Positions 1 to 9,487 of a DNA stretch of 64,000 nt are shown here, one piece after another. Both the position numbers and the translations under genes were made by a program. The DNA comes from Bacteroidales bacterium (lineage in GTDB: Bacteria > Bacteroidota > Bacteroidia > Bacteroidales > P3). Each line of letters opens with the position of its first letter. Positions within the stretch are counted from its first letter, which is position 1. A model generated the notes under the pieces. The model saw only the letters and a program-made list of their open reading frames with translations. It made no database searches and was not told the origin of the DNA. The stretch lies in assembly GCA_017443265.1 (NCBI GenBank), contig JAFSOU010000092.1:1-64000 (forward strand), written 5' to 3'.

Positions 1-61
1 CACCTATCGAAGCGTGTATCAGATGGTTAGAACTGCAACCCGAACTTTTTTACAGAAAAAC

Positions 62-92
62 TTTGATAATCGGAAAAAATGTTATACCTTTG
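62..92 (+). promoter_or_regulatory. Bacteroidota-type promoter
   Basis: TTTG at 62-65, a 19-base spacer and TACCTTTG at 85-92 match the Bacteroidota housekeeping promoter (TTTG-N19-TAnnTTTG). It points right into a region with no long ORF and would drive only the short reading frame at 127-207. Confidence 0.6.
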
Positions 93-126
93 CAGTGTGA
101 AAATAGCCATTTTCAACAATAACGTT

Positions 127-207
127 ATGAACTATTACACTATGAAAAAGAAAACATCAAGATACGCTTTGTTTTTTTGGAAAACCATACACGTACCTTT
201 CTCTTAA
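127..207 (+). CDS. possible 26-residue small ORF
   Basis: ATG at 127 (a second ATG at 142) opens a 26-codon frame ending in TAA at 205-207, about 30 bases after a well-formed promoter. The peptide starts with a lysine cluster and continues with aromatic and hydrophobic residues, so it could be a small membrane peptide or a leader. I do not recognise it. A weak hairpin (251-270, AAAAACG/CGTTTTT) followed by T residues could end the transcript. It may equally be a noncoding RNA. Confidence 0.3.
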   Translation: MNYYTMKKKTSRYALFFWKTIHVPFS

Positions 208-308
208 AGTCGTTTTTTTTGTAAGAACTTTCTGCAACAAAATGCGTCATAAAAACGGAGTTGCGTTTTTTTTATTGTGTAGAGTTGCAATTTTTTTTGA
301 AAAAAACG

Positions 309-1556
309 CTAACTCATTGACAATGTGTCTCTGTTCTTGTCGATTTTTTCTTCTACCATCTTGGCGGTGATACGCACTTTGGTGGTGTCTTTTTTCGACG
401 GCAGGTCGAACATAATGTCGGTCATCACCGTTTCCATAAGCGAACGCAGTCCGCGGGCGCCGAGTTTGAACTCGATGGCCTTGTCCACCACCATTTCGAG
501 GGCGGCTTTGTCGTAGGTCAGCTCAACGCCGTCCATGGCAAACAGGGCTTTGTATTGTTTGGTGATGGCGTTTTTTGGTTCGGAGAGTATGCGTTGCAGA
601 GCCTCCCTGTCGAGGGGGTTGAGCGAGGCAAGCACCGGAAAACGTCCCACAAGCTCCGGTATCAGTCCGAAACGTTTCAAATCCTGCGGCTGCACGTATT
701 TCAGCAGGTTGTCGTCCTTTTTGTTGGAACGTCCCGTGGCCTCTTTGAAACCTATTACGTGGGCTTTCAGCCTTGCGGCGATATGGCGTTCGATGCCGTC
801 GAAAGCACCGCCGGAGATAAACAGTATGTTCTGTGTGTTAACGGCAATCATTTTCTGTTCGGGGTGTTTGCGTCCGCCTTGCGGAGGTACGTTCACCACG
901 GCGCCTTCGAGGAGTTTGAGCATGGCCTGCTGTACACCTTCGCCCGACACGTCGCGGGTTATGGAAGGGTTGTCGCTTTTGCGGGCAATCTTGTCAATTT
1001 CATCGATGAACACTATGCCGCGTTCGGCGGCTTCCACGTTGTAGTCGGCCTCCTGCAGAAGTCGGGTGAGTATGTTCTCCACGTCCTCGCCCACATATCC
1101 TGCCTCGGTAAGGGTGGTGGCGTCCACTATGCAGAAAGGCACGTTGAGTATTTTGGCAATGGTGCGTGCCAGGAGTGTCTTTCCGGTACCCGTTTCGCCA
1201 ACTATTATTATGTTCGATTTTTCTATCTCCACATCGTTGGCGGAGCGTTTTTTGTCGCTTTGGTAGAGCAGACGTTTGTAGTGGTTGTACACGGCCACGG
1301 ATAGCACGCGCTTGGCGGCGTCCTGGCCTATCACATAGTCGTCGAGGTAGGATTTTATTTCCTGCGGGGTTTTTATCTCAAGCTGATTGGGCTGCTTATA
1401 TTTGGAGTTGTTTTCGTTTTGGCGCACCATTTCGAAAATCTCGGTGGCGCGCTTGCTGCAAGAGTAACAGATAAAACCGTTGAGTCCGTTCAAAAGAGGT
1501 CCCGCCTCTTTCTCACTTCTTCCGCAAAAGGAACATACTTCCTGTTTTTTAGCCAT
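309..1556 (-). CDS. clpX: ATP-dependent Clp protease ATP-binding subunit ClpX
   Basis: ClpX is the AAA+ unfoldase that recognises substrates and feeds them to ClpP in the cytoplasm. The 415-residue length is normal. An N-terminal C4 zinc-binding domain (CSFC near residue 8, CYSC near 30) is followed by the AAA+ module with Walker A GETGTGKT, Walker B VFIDEIDK, a RKSDNPS pore-proximal segment and sensor 2 GARGLR. It is the last gene of a reverse-strand operon, 24 bases after rodA. No clpP is adjacent, so the protease subunit must be elsewhere. Certain family assignment. Confidence 0.97.
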   Translation of the reverse strand: MAKKQEVCSFCGRSEKEAGPLLNGLNGFICYSCSKRATEIFEMVRQNENNSKYKQPNQLEIKTPQEIKSYLDDYVIGQDAAKRVLSVAVYNHYKRLLYQSDKKRSANDVEIEKSNIIIVGETGTGKTLLARTIAKILNVPFCIVDATTLTEAGYVGEDVENILTRLLQEADYNVEAAERGIVFIDEIDKIARKSDNPSITRDVSGEGVQQAMLKLLEGAVVNVPPQGGRKHPEQKMIAVNTQNILFISGGAFDGIERHIAARLKAHVIGFKEATGRSNKKDDNLLKYVQPQDLKRFGLIPELVGRFPVLASLNPLDREALQRILSEPKNAITKQYKALFAMDGVELTYDKAALEMVVDKAIEFKLGARGLRSLMETVMTDIMFDLPSKKDTTKVRITAKMVEEKIDKNRDTLSMS

Positions 1557-1580
1557 ATATAATTTGTTTTGTAATGTGTT

Positions 1581-2849
1581 TTAAATCATGATGTTGTGTG
1601 AGGCGTCCTGTCGAAGGAAGACAAACAGCAGTGCGGTGAATGCCAACAGCGAGGAGCCGCCGTAGCTGAAAAACGGCAGCGGAACGCCGATGGTGGGCAG
1701 AAGGTCGAGCACCATGCCCAAGTTTATTATGAAATGGAACAACAGAATGCCCACCACGGAATAGCCGTAAACCAACGCAAATTTGGAGTACTGCCGTTCG
1801 GCTATGTTGATAAGCCGTATAAACAGCACCACGTACAGTATAACAAGCACTGCCGAACCAAGGAATCCCCATTCCTCGCCCACGGTGCAGAAAATGAAGT
1901 CGGTCTCCTGTTCGGGCACGAAATGGAATTTGGTCTGGGTGCCTTTCAGGAACCCTTTTCCGATAAGCCCTCCCGAGCCTACGGCTATTTTCGACTGACG
2001 TACGTTGTATCCTATACCCTGCGGGTCGTCGATTTTTCCGAGCAGCTGCAGGATACGTGTTTTCTGGTGAGGCTCAAGAACGTGGTCGAAGACAAAACCT
2101 GTGGACAGCACAAATGCCGAGCAGGCAGCCACAATGAGTATTGTGCGTATCACTATTTTGCTTGTCCGCTTGTTGAGCCACAAAAAGAGGTAGGCAAGGG
2201 CTATGGCCACTATTATCCCGATAAGGATGAAGTTGTTATCAATGAGCAACGCAAGCACAAACAGAAGCACGGCCAATACTCCGTAGATGAGCACTTTGCC
2301 CGAAAGTCCCATCCTGTACAGCGGCACGCAGAAACTGGTGAAGACAATAGCCGAGCCGGCGTCGTGTTGTAACAAGATAAGTGCGGCGGGTATCAGAATC
2401 AACCCGAAGGTTATAATTTTGGTCTTGAAATCGCGTATATGTATATCGATGGAACCCAGATATTTGGCTATGGCCAATGCCGTGGCGAATTTGGCGAACT
2501 CCGACGGCTGCAGCTTGAGCGGTCCTATGGGAATCCACGAGGTGGCTCCTTTCACCGCCGACATCGAAAGCACCACCAGCAGTAGCACCAGCACCAGACC
2601 GTATATCACATACGCCGCCGTGCTGAAAAAGTGGGCGTCGGCAAGCAGTATCACCAAAGCGAGCAGAAACGACAGCCCTATCCACAACAGCTGTTTGCCG
2701 TGCTGCGAATTCATGTTGAAGACATTTGCCGTGTCGTGATCGTAGGTGGCGGCATAGATGTTCACCCATCCGAAAAGGACTATCAGTACATATACAAGAA
2801 CTGTCACCCAGTCCACGCTGCTAAGTATGCTGTTGTTTCGTGCTCTCAT
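1581..2849 (-). CDS. rodA: rod-shape peptidoglycan polymerase RodA (SEDS)
   Basis: RodA is the SEDS-family glycosyltransferase that polymerises peptidoglycan in the elongasome together with PBP2. The 422-residue protein has about ten hydrophobic segments and the conserved SEDS stretches ATSWIPIGPLKLQPSEFAK and the C-terminal GVPLPFFSYGGSS loop. It starts 2 bases after the PBP2 stop, so the two are translated together, which fits their joint function. mreBCD, often upstream in this phylum, are not present here. Confidence 0.95.
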   Translation of the reverse strand: MRARNNSILSSVDWVTVLVYVLIVLFGWVNIYAATYDHDTANVFNMNSQHGKQLLWIGLSFLLALVILLADAHFFSTAAYVIYGLVLVLLLVVLSMSAVKGATSWIPIGPLKLQPSEFAKFATALAIAKYLGSIDIHIRDFKTKIITFGLILIPAALILLQHDAGSAIVFTSFCVPLYRMGLSGKVLIYGVLAVLLFVLALLIDNNFILIGIIVAIALAYLFLWLNKRTSKIVIRTILIVAACSAFVLSTGFVFDHVLEPHQKTRILQLLGKIDDPQGIGYNVRQSKIAVGSGGLIGKGFLKGTQTKFHFVPEQETDFIFCTVGEEWGFLGSAVLVILYVVLFIRLINIAERQYSKFALVYGYSVVGILLFHFIINLGMVLDLLPTIGVPLPFFSYGGSSLLAFTALLFVFLRQDASHNIMI

Positions 2850-2851
2850 AT

Positions 2852-4726
2852 CTAACGGCGTTTTTTCATTTTTTTATACACTCGTTTCAGCGGCAGGCTC
2901 TGGCAGGGACGCGCTTCCATATACTGCCTTTCCACGTCGGTGCGCTCCACTTTCTTTTTCAGATATTTCTCCACCACGAGGCTGGCTATCGGAGCGGCCC
3001 AAGTGCCTCCGGCGCCCGAGTTCTCCACATAAACCGACACGGCTATCTTAGGGTTGTCCTTGGGTGCGAAACAGATAAACACCGAGTGGTCGATGCCTAT
3101 GTTTTCGGCGGTACCCGTCTTGCCGCAGATGTCGATGCCCGGAATGTTGGCACGGTGTGCAGTGCCCCCCGCTCCATGGATAACATCGTACATGCCGTTG
3201 GCGGCAATCTCGAAATATTCGGGGGCCACGCCCGTTTCGTGCTTCTCGTAGAATTCCGACGGACGCACCGAGTCCTCGCCGTAGAAACGCACTATGTGAG
3301 GTGTGTAGTAGTAGCCGCGGTTGGCCACTATCGCCGCAAGGTTGGCCATCTGCAACGGTATTATGGTAACCTCGCCCTGTCCGATGCTGTTGGAGTAGAT
3401 TGTGGAGAATGTCCAACGGCCGTTGTACCACTTGTCGTAAAAAGTTGTGTCGGGGATGTTTCCCGTTCCTACGTTGGGGAGGTCCAGCCCCAAGCGCTGT
3501 CCGAAACCGAATTTGAGCATGTGTTCGCGCCAAAGTGCCAAGCCGTAGTGGCTGTCGCGCACATCGTTGCTGTACTTGCCCTGCTGTATCATACGCCGGT
3601 AGGTGAAGTAGAAATAGGGGTTGCACGACATTTTGATGGCATCGCGCACGCAGCCCGCGCTGGGGTGGTTGTGGCAGCCCAGTTTCGATTTGTCGCACGG
3701 AAAACCGGTGTTGGGGGTTATCACGCCTTCGTCGAGGGCTATCATGGCTTGTGCCACCTTGAAAATGGAACCGGGAGGATAGGTGGCCTGCAAAGCCCTG
3801 TTGAACAACGGCTTGGCAATGTCGTCCTGAAGTTTTTTGTAGTTTTCGCCGCGCACTCGTCCCACAAGCAGGTTGGGGTCGTAGCTTGGTGCGGATACTA
3901 GTGTCAGTATCTCGCCGGTGGAGGGCTCTATGGCCACGATGCAGCCACGTTTGTTGGCCATCAGTTTCTCGGCGTACTCCTGCAGTTTTATATCGATGGA
4001 GGTGTAGAGGTTCTTGCCGGCGATGGCGGCGGTGTCGAAACGGCCGTTCTCGTAACGACCTTTCTCGCGGTTGTGTACATCGACAAGGGTTATCTTCTGG
4101 CCTTTCCTGCCACGGAGCACACTTTCGTACGACTTCTCCAGTCCGCTTTTGCCTATATAGTCGCCCTGACGGTAATAATTGTCGCCGTTGATATTGGTGT
4201 CTTTCAGCTCACGTTCGTCTATTTCGCCTATGTAGCCGAGCAGATGAGCGGCAATGGGTTTTGGGTAATGCCTCAAGGTACGCTGCTGGGCGTAGAATCC
4301 TTTGAATTTCCACAGGTTCGACTGCAAAGCCCCGTAGGTCTCCTTGGAAATTTGTTTTATGAATGGCGACGGTGCCTGCATAGAATATTTGCAGGCTTTG
4401 GCCATATTCGAATCGAAAGCGTCGCGGGTGATGTCGAGTATTTGGCAGAACATCGCTGTGTCGAAATCTTCGGCATTTTTCATCTGGGCAGGCACCACCA
4501 TAATGTCGTACACGGCGTCGTTATATACCAGCAGCTCGCCGTTGCGGTCGTACACAAGGCCGCGGGCGGGATACTGCACTATATGGCGCAGGGCGTTATC
4601 GTCGGCGGCTTTTTTGTAATCCGAGTTGAAAATCTGCAGATACATCAGCCGAACGATAAAGAGAATACCTATGGATAGTATAAGTATCTTTATAATTTGT
4701 TTCCGGTTGGAATACGCGTCCGTCAT
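2852..4726 (-). CDS. mrdA: penicillin-binding protein 2, elongasome transpeptidase
   Basis: PBP2 cross-links new peptidoglycan during elongation. I place the start at ATG 4726 (624 residues, beginning MTDAYSNRKQ); the longer frame begins with TTG inside the promoter box at 4793-4800. One N-terminal membrane helix (KILILSIGILFIVRLMYLQIF) is followed by the PBP dimerisation domain and the transpeptidase domain, with PPGSIFK (SxxK serine), YSNS (SxN) and CGKTGTAE (KTG). It is first in the mrdA-rodA-clpX operon. Confidence 0.95.
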   Translation of the reverse strand: MTDAYSNRKQIIKILILSIGILFIVRLMYLQIFNSDYKKAADDNALRHIVQYPARGLVYDRNGELLVYNDAVYDIMVVPAQMKNAEDFDTAMFCQILDITRDAFDSNMAKACKYSMQAPSPFIKQISKETYGALQSNLWKFKGFYAQQRTLRHYPKPIAAHLLGYIGEIDERELKDTNINGDNYYRQGDYIGKSGLEKSYESVLRGRKGQKITLVDVHNREKGRYENGRFDTAAIAGKNLYTSIDIKLQEYAEKLMANKRGCIVAIEPSTGEILTLVSAPSYDPNLLVGRVRGENYKKLQDDIAKPLFNRALQATYPPGSIFKVAQAMIALDEGVITPNTGFPCDKSKLGCHNHPSAGCVRDAIKMSCNPYFYFTYRRMIQQGKYSNDVRDSHYGLALWREHMLKFGFGQRLGLDLPNVGTGNIPDTTFYDKWYNGRWTFSTIYSNSIGQGEVTIIPLQMANLAAIVANRGYYYTPHIVRFYGEDSVRPSEFYEKHETGVAPEYFEIAANGMYDVIHGAGGTAHRANIPGIDICGKTGTAENIGIDHSVFICFAPKDNPKIAVSVYVENSGAGGTWAAPIASLVVEKYLKKKVERTDVERQYMEARPCQSLPLKRVYKKMKKRR

Positions 4727-5153
4727 TGGCGAATGTGGTAATACTTTATCAATAAAACAATTGCGAAATACACAGCCTTTTCCAAAGCTTTGCAAATATA
4801 CGCAAATTTTTATGTATTATTGTTGTTGTGCGATTTTTTTTTGACGTGTCGAAATAGCTCTCGAAAGAGACGATTTCAACATATTTTATCCTTATATATC
4901 AAGGAACAATAAAAACACAAAAATTAAAGTATTCTTCACATTATGTATTTTTTGCTTCAAAACGTCGGAAAAAAAATGAGCGATACCTGTTTTGTGCGGA
5001 AAAAACCCCTCCGCTATGGTAAATAAAAAGTAAAATAAAGCAATACTAATCAACAAAATAGGCAAACGCCGCCGTTTTTTTGGCCCCTAAACTTTCTTTT
5101 TTTGCCAAAAATATCGTATTTTTGCAGTCTTAATTGTAAAAATTTCAAACGTT
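4727..5153. promoter_or_regulatory. divergent promoter region, mrdA and MFS gene
   Basis: This 427-base AT-rich gap holds no ORF I would accept. A reverse-strand box TATATTTG (4793-4800) lies 66 bases before the mrdA start. A forward box TATTTTTG (5117-5124) lies 29 bases before the MFS start. Neither has a clear TTTG at the usual distance. The middle part (about 4850-5080) shows nothing I can interpret. Confidence 0.5.
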
Positions 5154-6860
5154 ATGACAGAAAAATTAAAAACATTGAGAGACAGTGCTGCCATGAGATG
5201 GATAGCCCTGTTGTTACTGGCTTTGGCCATGTTTTGTTCATATATATTTATGGACATCCTTTCCCCAATTAAGGATTTGATGCAATCTACCAGAGGATGG
5301 GATTCTTCCTCGTTTGGCACGATGCAAGGTGCAGAGACTTTCTTGAATGTGTTCGTGTTCTTCCTTATCTTTGCTGGTATTATTCTTGACAAGATGGGAG
5401 TTCGTTTTACGGCTCTTCTTTCCGGTGCTGTTATGCTCATTGGAGGTATTATCAAATATTACGCTGTTTCTGAATCTTTTATCGGAAGTGGCATTGAGGT
5501 TTGGTTTACAAATCATTTGAACTATATTCCTGGATTTGATGAAATTGGAGTGGCTCCGTTCTATGGTGAATACTGGAATGTAATAGTGGATGGGGTAGAA
5601 AAAACCATTAATTCGGTTAAATTTGACGCATCTACGATGGAATTTGTTTCAAAAAGCTCTATTATGCCAGCTTCTGCTAAAGTTGCAGCTGTTGGATTTA
5701 TGCTTTTCGGCTGTGGTGTGGAAATGGCCGGTATCACCGTTAGCCGTGGTATTGTGAAATGGTTCAAAGGTCGCGAGACAGCTTTGGCCATGGGCTCCGA
5801 AATGGCTCTGGCACGTCTGGGAGTGGCCACCTGTATGATTTTCTCACCCTACTTTGCAAATTTAGGCGAAAAAGTTGATGTCTCCCGTTCAGTGGCATTT
5901 GGAGTTGTGTTGCTCTGCATCGCCCTTATGATGTTCATCGTCTATTTCTTTATGGACAGAAAACTCGACAAACAGACTGGCGAGGCCGAAGAGAAAGACG
6001 ACCCATTCAAAATTTCAGACATTGGCAAGATTTTATCCAGCCTTGGATTCTGGCTCGTGGCTCTGCTCTGCGTGCTCTACTATAGCGCCATCTTCCCCTT
6101 CCAAAAATATGCTGTGAATGTGTTGCAATGCAATCTTACTCTCAATCCTCATGGTGGTTTTTGGTCGGGTGATGCGGTTACAATTATCCAATACATAATA
6201 ATGTTAGTGGTAGCCGTTTGTTCCTTTACAAGCAATTTCTCAAAGAATAAAGTATTAAAATATGTGTTGATGGGAGGTGCTGTTGTGGCTTTAATAGTTT
6301 ATTGTTGGATGGGGTACATGATTGGCACTCCTGGTTCCATATTCGCCGTATTCCCGCTGCTGGCCGTGGCCATCACTCCTATACTTGGCAACTATGTGGA
6401 CCACAAGGGTAAGGCCGCTTCAATGCTTATGATAGGCTCGTTGCTCCTTATACTTTGCCATCTTACTTTTGCTTTCATCCTTCCGATGTTCAAGGGCAAT
6501 GATATTGGTGGTACTGTCGTAGCCTATGCAACCATTCTCGTACTCGGAGCTTCGTTCTCGTTAGTTCCTGCAGCTTTGTGGCCCAGCGTTCCTAAATTGG
6601 TTGACGAAAAAATCATCGGCTCGGCATACGCACTTATATTCTGGATACAGAACATTGGTTTGTGGCTATTCCCGATGCTTTACGGTAAGATGCTTGATAA
6701 AACCAATCCTGTTGGTACTGCTCCCGATGCTCTTAACCACACCGTTCCGCTTGCAATGTTTGCTTGTCTTGGCGTGGCTGCCCTTTTGTTGGGTATCGCA
6801 CTTAAGGCTGTGGACAAAAAGAAACATCTCGGTCTGGAAGAACCCAATATCAAAGACTAA
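5154..6860 (+). CDS. major facilitator superfamily transporter
   Basis: A 568-residue polytopic membrane protein with about twelve hydrophobic helices. It has an MFS-like GIILDKMGVR loop after helix 2 and a second-half counterpart GNYVDHKGK. A roughly 80-residue insertion with polar and aromatic residues between helices 3 and 4, and a DRKLDKQTGEAEEKDD linker in the central loop, make it longer than a typical 400-residue MFS protein. The substrate is unknown. It stands alone between its own promoter box and a strong terminator. Inner-membrane secondary transport is the safe statement. Confidence 0.8.
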   Translation: MTEKLKTLRDSAAMRWIALLLLALAMFCSYIFMDILSPIKDLMQSTRGWDSSSFGTMQGAETFLNVFVFFLIFAGIILDKMGVRFTALLSGAVMLIGGIIKYYAVSESFIGSGIEVWFTNHLNYIPGFDEIGVAPFYGEYWNVIVDGVEKTINSVKFDASTMEFVSKSSIMPASAKVAAVGFMLFGCGVEMAGITVSRGIVKWFKGRETALAMGSEMALARLGVATCMIFSPYFANLGEKVDVSRSVAFGVVLLCIALMMFIVYFFMDRKLDKQTGEAEEKDDPFKISDIGKILSSLGFWLVALLCVLYYSAIFPFQKYAVNVLQCNLTLNPHGGFWSGDAVTIIQYIIMLVVAVCSFTSNFSKNKVLKYVLMGGAVVALIVYCWMGYMIGTPGSIFAVFPLLAVAITPILGNYVDHKGKAASMLMIGSLLLILCHLTFAFILPMFKGNDIGGTVVAYATILVLGASFSLVPAALWPSVPKLVDEKIIGSAYALIFWIQNIGLWLFPMLYGKMLDKTNPVGTAPDALNHTVPLAMFACLGVAALLLGIALKAVDKKKHLGLEEPNIKD

Positions 6861-6877
6861 CATCTTGTAACGATAAC

Positions 6878-6920
6878 AAAAATCCGCCCCGTACACAATA
6901 TCGGGGTGGATTTTTTGTTT
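6878..6920 (+). terminator. intrinsic terminator after MFS gene
   Basis: A 14-base-pair stem (6878-6891 with 6902-6915, one G-U pair) and a 10-base loop, followed by TTTTTTGTTTTTATTTT. It sits 17 bases after the MFS stop and only about 10 bases before the next start, so the glycosyltransferase gene must be transcribed by read-through or from a promoter overlapping the hairpin. Confidence 0.9.
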
Positions 6921-6927
6921 TTATTTT

Positions 6928-8127
6928 ATGTCAAATACCCCCAACCTACACATCGCCATCCCTCTGATGGACGAGCTGGAAAACCTGCCCGCACTTGTGG
7001 AATGTCTGCAAAAACAGACTTTCCACAATTTCGATGTGTATGTGTGTGTAAACCAGCCGGAAAGCTGGTGGGGGGATGAGACAAAACAACAAATCTGCAC
7101 CAACAACGCGGATTCTATTGCATTTCTTCAAACTGTTGATACATTTCCCCTTAAAATAATCGACCGTAGCTCACGTGGGCATGGCTGGCCTACCAAGCGC
7201 CACGGCGTAGGCTACGCCCGCAAGGAGCTGTTCGACACAATTTTAAAAACCGCAGCGGACAATGAAATAATCGTCAGCTTGGACGGAGACACTGCCTTTG
7301 GCAAGGACTATCTTGCCTCCATAGCCGGGCAGTTTGCTCACAATCCCCATCTTTCGGCTATCGCTGTGCCGTACTACCACCCGCTTTCGGGCAACGCAAC
7401 CACCGACCGCAGCCTGCTGCGCTACGAGATTTACATGCGGCACTACCTTATTAATATGTTGCAGATTGGCAACCCCTACGCCTTTACGGCTCTCGGCTCG
7501 GCAATGGCGTTCACGGTGGGGGCTTACAAGCGTTGCGGTGGCATAACGCCCCTGCAGGGCGGCGAGGATTTCTACCTTTTGCAGAAACTGTGTAAAACGG
7601 GTGAGTTGTCGGTGTATAGTACCGCAACGGTTTTCCCGCAGGGACGGGAGTCGAAGCGTGTGCCTTTCGGCACGGGTCCGGCTGTGGCCAAGAGCGTGGT
7701 GGAGCAGGATGCCTCGTACCCGTTTTACGCCACGGCGTCGTTCCAAAAAGTGCGGCAGACCTACAATCTGTTTCCCGCCCTTTACGAAAAGGACATCCCC
7801 ACCCCGATGACGGAATTTCTGTGCAAACAGCTGAAAACCGACGATGTGTGGCAACCGCTACGCAAGAACTTCAAAACCGTGCAACTGTTTGTAAAAGCCT
7901 GCACCGAGCGTGTGGACGGGCTGCGGATTTTGCAGTTCCTCAAGTCGGAGCACCGACATGGGTCGAGCAACGGCAATTTTGCGGAGTTCTGCACCGTCAA
8001 CGGCATACCGCTGCCCGAAGGTTTTTCGTTCGAGAGCACCGACATCCGTCAGTTGGACGAAATTCGTAATGTTTTGTTCGAAAAGGAGATGGAACTAAGG
8101 AAAAGAAAAGCGCCGGTGTGCGTTTAA
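6928..8127 (+). CDS. glycosyltransferase, family 2-like
   Basis: A 399-residue soluble protein with a GT-A fold start (LHIAIPLMDELENLPALVECL), a nucleotide-sugar/metal motif SLDGDT near residue 110, GSAMAF near 190 and a GGEDF acid motif near 210. These are the GT2 landmarks. There is no membrane segment, so it probably acts at the cytoplasmic face on a lipid- or protein-linked acceptor. Acceptor and sugar are unknown. The ATG is a few bases after the upstream terminator. The next gene converges, 9 bases away. Confidence 0.75.
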   Translation: MSNTPNLHIAIPLMDELENLPALVECLQKQTFHNFDVYVCVNQPESWWGDETKQQICTNNADSIAFLQTVDTFPLKIIDRSSRGHGWPTKRHGVGYARKELFDTILKTAADNEIIVSLDGDTAFGKDYLASIAGQFAHNPHLSAIAVPYYHPLSGNATTDRSLLRYEIYMRHYLINMLQIGNPYAFTALGSAMAFTVGAYKRCGGITPLQGGEDFYLLQKLCKTGELSVYSTATVFPQGRESKRVPFGTGPAVAKSVVEQDASYPFYATASFQKVRQTYNLFPALYEKDIPTPMTEFLCKQLKTDDVWQPLRKNFKTVQLFVKACTERVDGLRILQFLKSEHRHGSSNGNFAEFCTVNGIPLPEGFSFESTDIRQLDEIRNVLFEKEMELRKRKAPVCV

Positions 8128-8136
8128 CGACCTGTT

Positions 8137-9477
8137 TCAGTCGGTTACAACTTTTTTGAAAATCTCTTCAAACTTATCTTTCATGATTTTTGCGGTTTTC
8201 TGTTTGAAAAACAGCATTTTCCAACCGATAAACAGCCGTTTTACAAGACTTCCTAAACGGTAGGCCGATTTCCAAACCGCTATTCCGGCCACCAAGGCCA
8301 CCGCGGCGTAGCCCCAGCCCTGCAGCAGTCCTACGGCTATGGTCATTGCCAGCAGATACAGCACAACAAGCACAAACTGCACGGCAAAATTCAATGAGCC
8401 GACAAACTGACGGTCTTCAACGTTGCGGAACAGCAGACGGGTGGGCAAAAAGGGTATCGGACAAAGCAAAAGCAGCATGACCAGCAATCGCCAATTCAGC
8501 AACGCAATTGTCATAGGGATACCCACAAGCAATATGGTGCCGACTAAAGTTTCAACCACACTTTTTGCCTCGAACAGATGCATGGAATCCACGCCGTAGG
8601 CACGGCAGAGAGTGGCAGTATCCGAAATTTCCTTGGCAATATCGTCGGCGTTTTGCGGATTATGTTTTTCCAAATCGTCCAATTTCTGCGTCATCTGCCG
8701 CCGAAGCTCAAACTTGCGCCAAGTAGCTTTTCCGCCATATCCCTCGCCACGGGCGTCGGCATATAGTTTCGACAAAAGGTAAAACTCGTCGTAATGTTCT
8801 GCGGATTGTATGATGTGCATCTGTGCGGTCATCGCCACCCGCAAATTCTCTTTTATTTTATTGATTGCCAAAGCGTTGTTGTCTTGGTACGACTCTATGT
8901 AGTCTTTCACTGCAATGGGTTGCCCGATGTTGATAATTGAGGGGTTTCCGGGGGTGTCGTAGCTTTCGTAGTCGATGCCCACAGGCACTATGTATAGCGG
9001 TTTGTCGACGAGTTTCTGTTGGGCTGCGAAGGCAATGCGGAACATCCCTTTTTTCAGCGGCAGCAGCTGGCGGCGGTCGTTGTGGGTGCCTTCGGCCATC
9101 ATACAGAAAGGAGTGCTGTGAAGCACCACTTCCATCGATTTTTTGAAAATGAGGTCGTTTTGGGCAAGGCTGTTTTTTCCGTCGCGGGCGCGATATACAG
9201 GCATTATCTTCAGAAAATGCAGTACTTTGTCTGCCAGCGCACTGCCAAAAATATCGGCGCGTGCCAAGAACACCGTCGGGCGTAATTTGTTTATCTGTAG
9301 GATCATCAGTGCGTCCACAAATGCGTTCTGGTGGTTGGGCGCAAGGATGTAGCTGCCGTCGGAGGGCAGGTTTTCGCGACCATTTATCACAATATTCCCG
9401 AAATAGGCCCGCAGGCCGAAGTTTACGGTATGTTTTACAAGACGGTAGAAAACGCCGTTGCTGTATATTTCGGGCAT
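8137..9477 (-). CDS. PlsC-type glycerophosphate acyltransferase
   Basis: A 446-residue member of the PlsC/GPAT acyltransferase superfamily, probably making phosphatidic acid or acylating a related lipid. Block I reads APNHQNAFVDAL, so the His and Asp are five residues apart, one more than the usual HX4D; the EGTHNDR block III and a following IVPVGIDYES block are clear. Two to four hydrophobic helices near residues 310-400 anchor it in the inner membrane. It follows terC by 10 bases in a four-gene operon. Confidence 0.8.
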   Translation of the reverse strand: MPEIYSNGVFYRLVKHTVNFGLRAYFGNIVINGRENLPSDGSYILAPNHQNAFVDALMILQINKLRPTVFLARADIFGSALADKVLHFLKIMPVYRARDGKNSLAQNDLIFKKSMEVVLHSTPFCMMAEGTHNDRRQLLPLKKGMFRIAFAAQQKLVDKPLYIVPVGIDYESYDTPGNPSIINIGQPIAVKDYIESYQDNNALAINKIKENLRVAMTAQMHIIQSAEHYDEFYLLSKLYADARGEGYGGKATWRKFELRRQMTQKLDDLEKHNPQNADDIAKEISDTATLCRAYGVDSMHLFEAKSVVETLVGTILLVGIPMTIALLNWRLLVMLLLLCPIPFLPTRLLFRNVEDRQFVGSLNFAVQFVLVVLYLLAMTIAVGLLQGWGYAAVALVAGIAVWKSAYRLGSLVKRLFIGWKMLFFKQKTAKIMKDKFEEIFKKVVTD

Positions 9478-9487
9478 AAGCGGCAGG

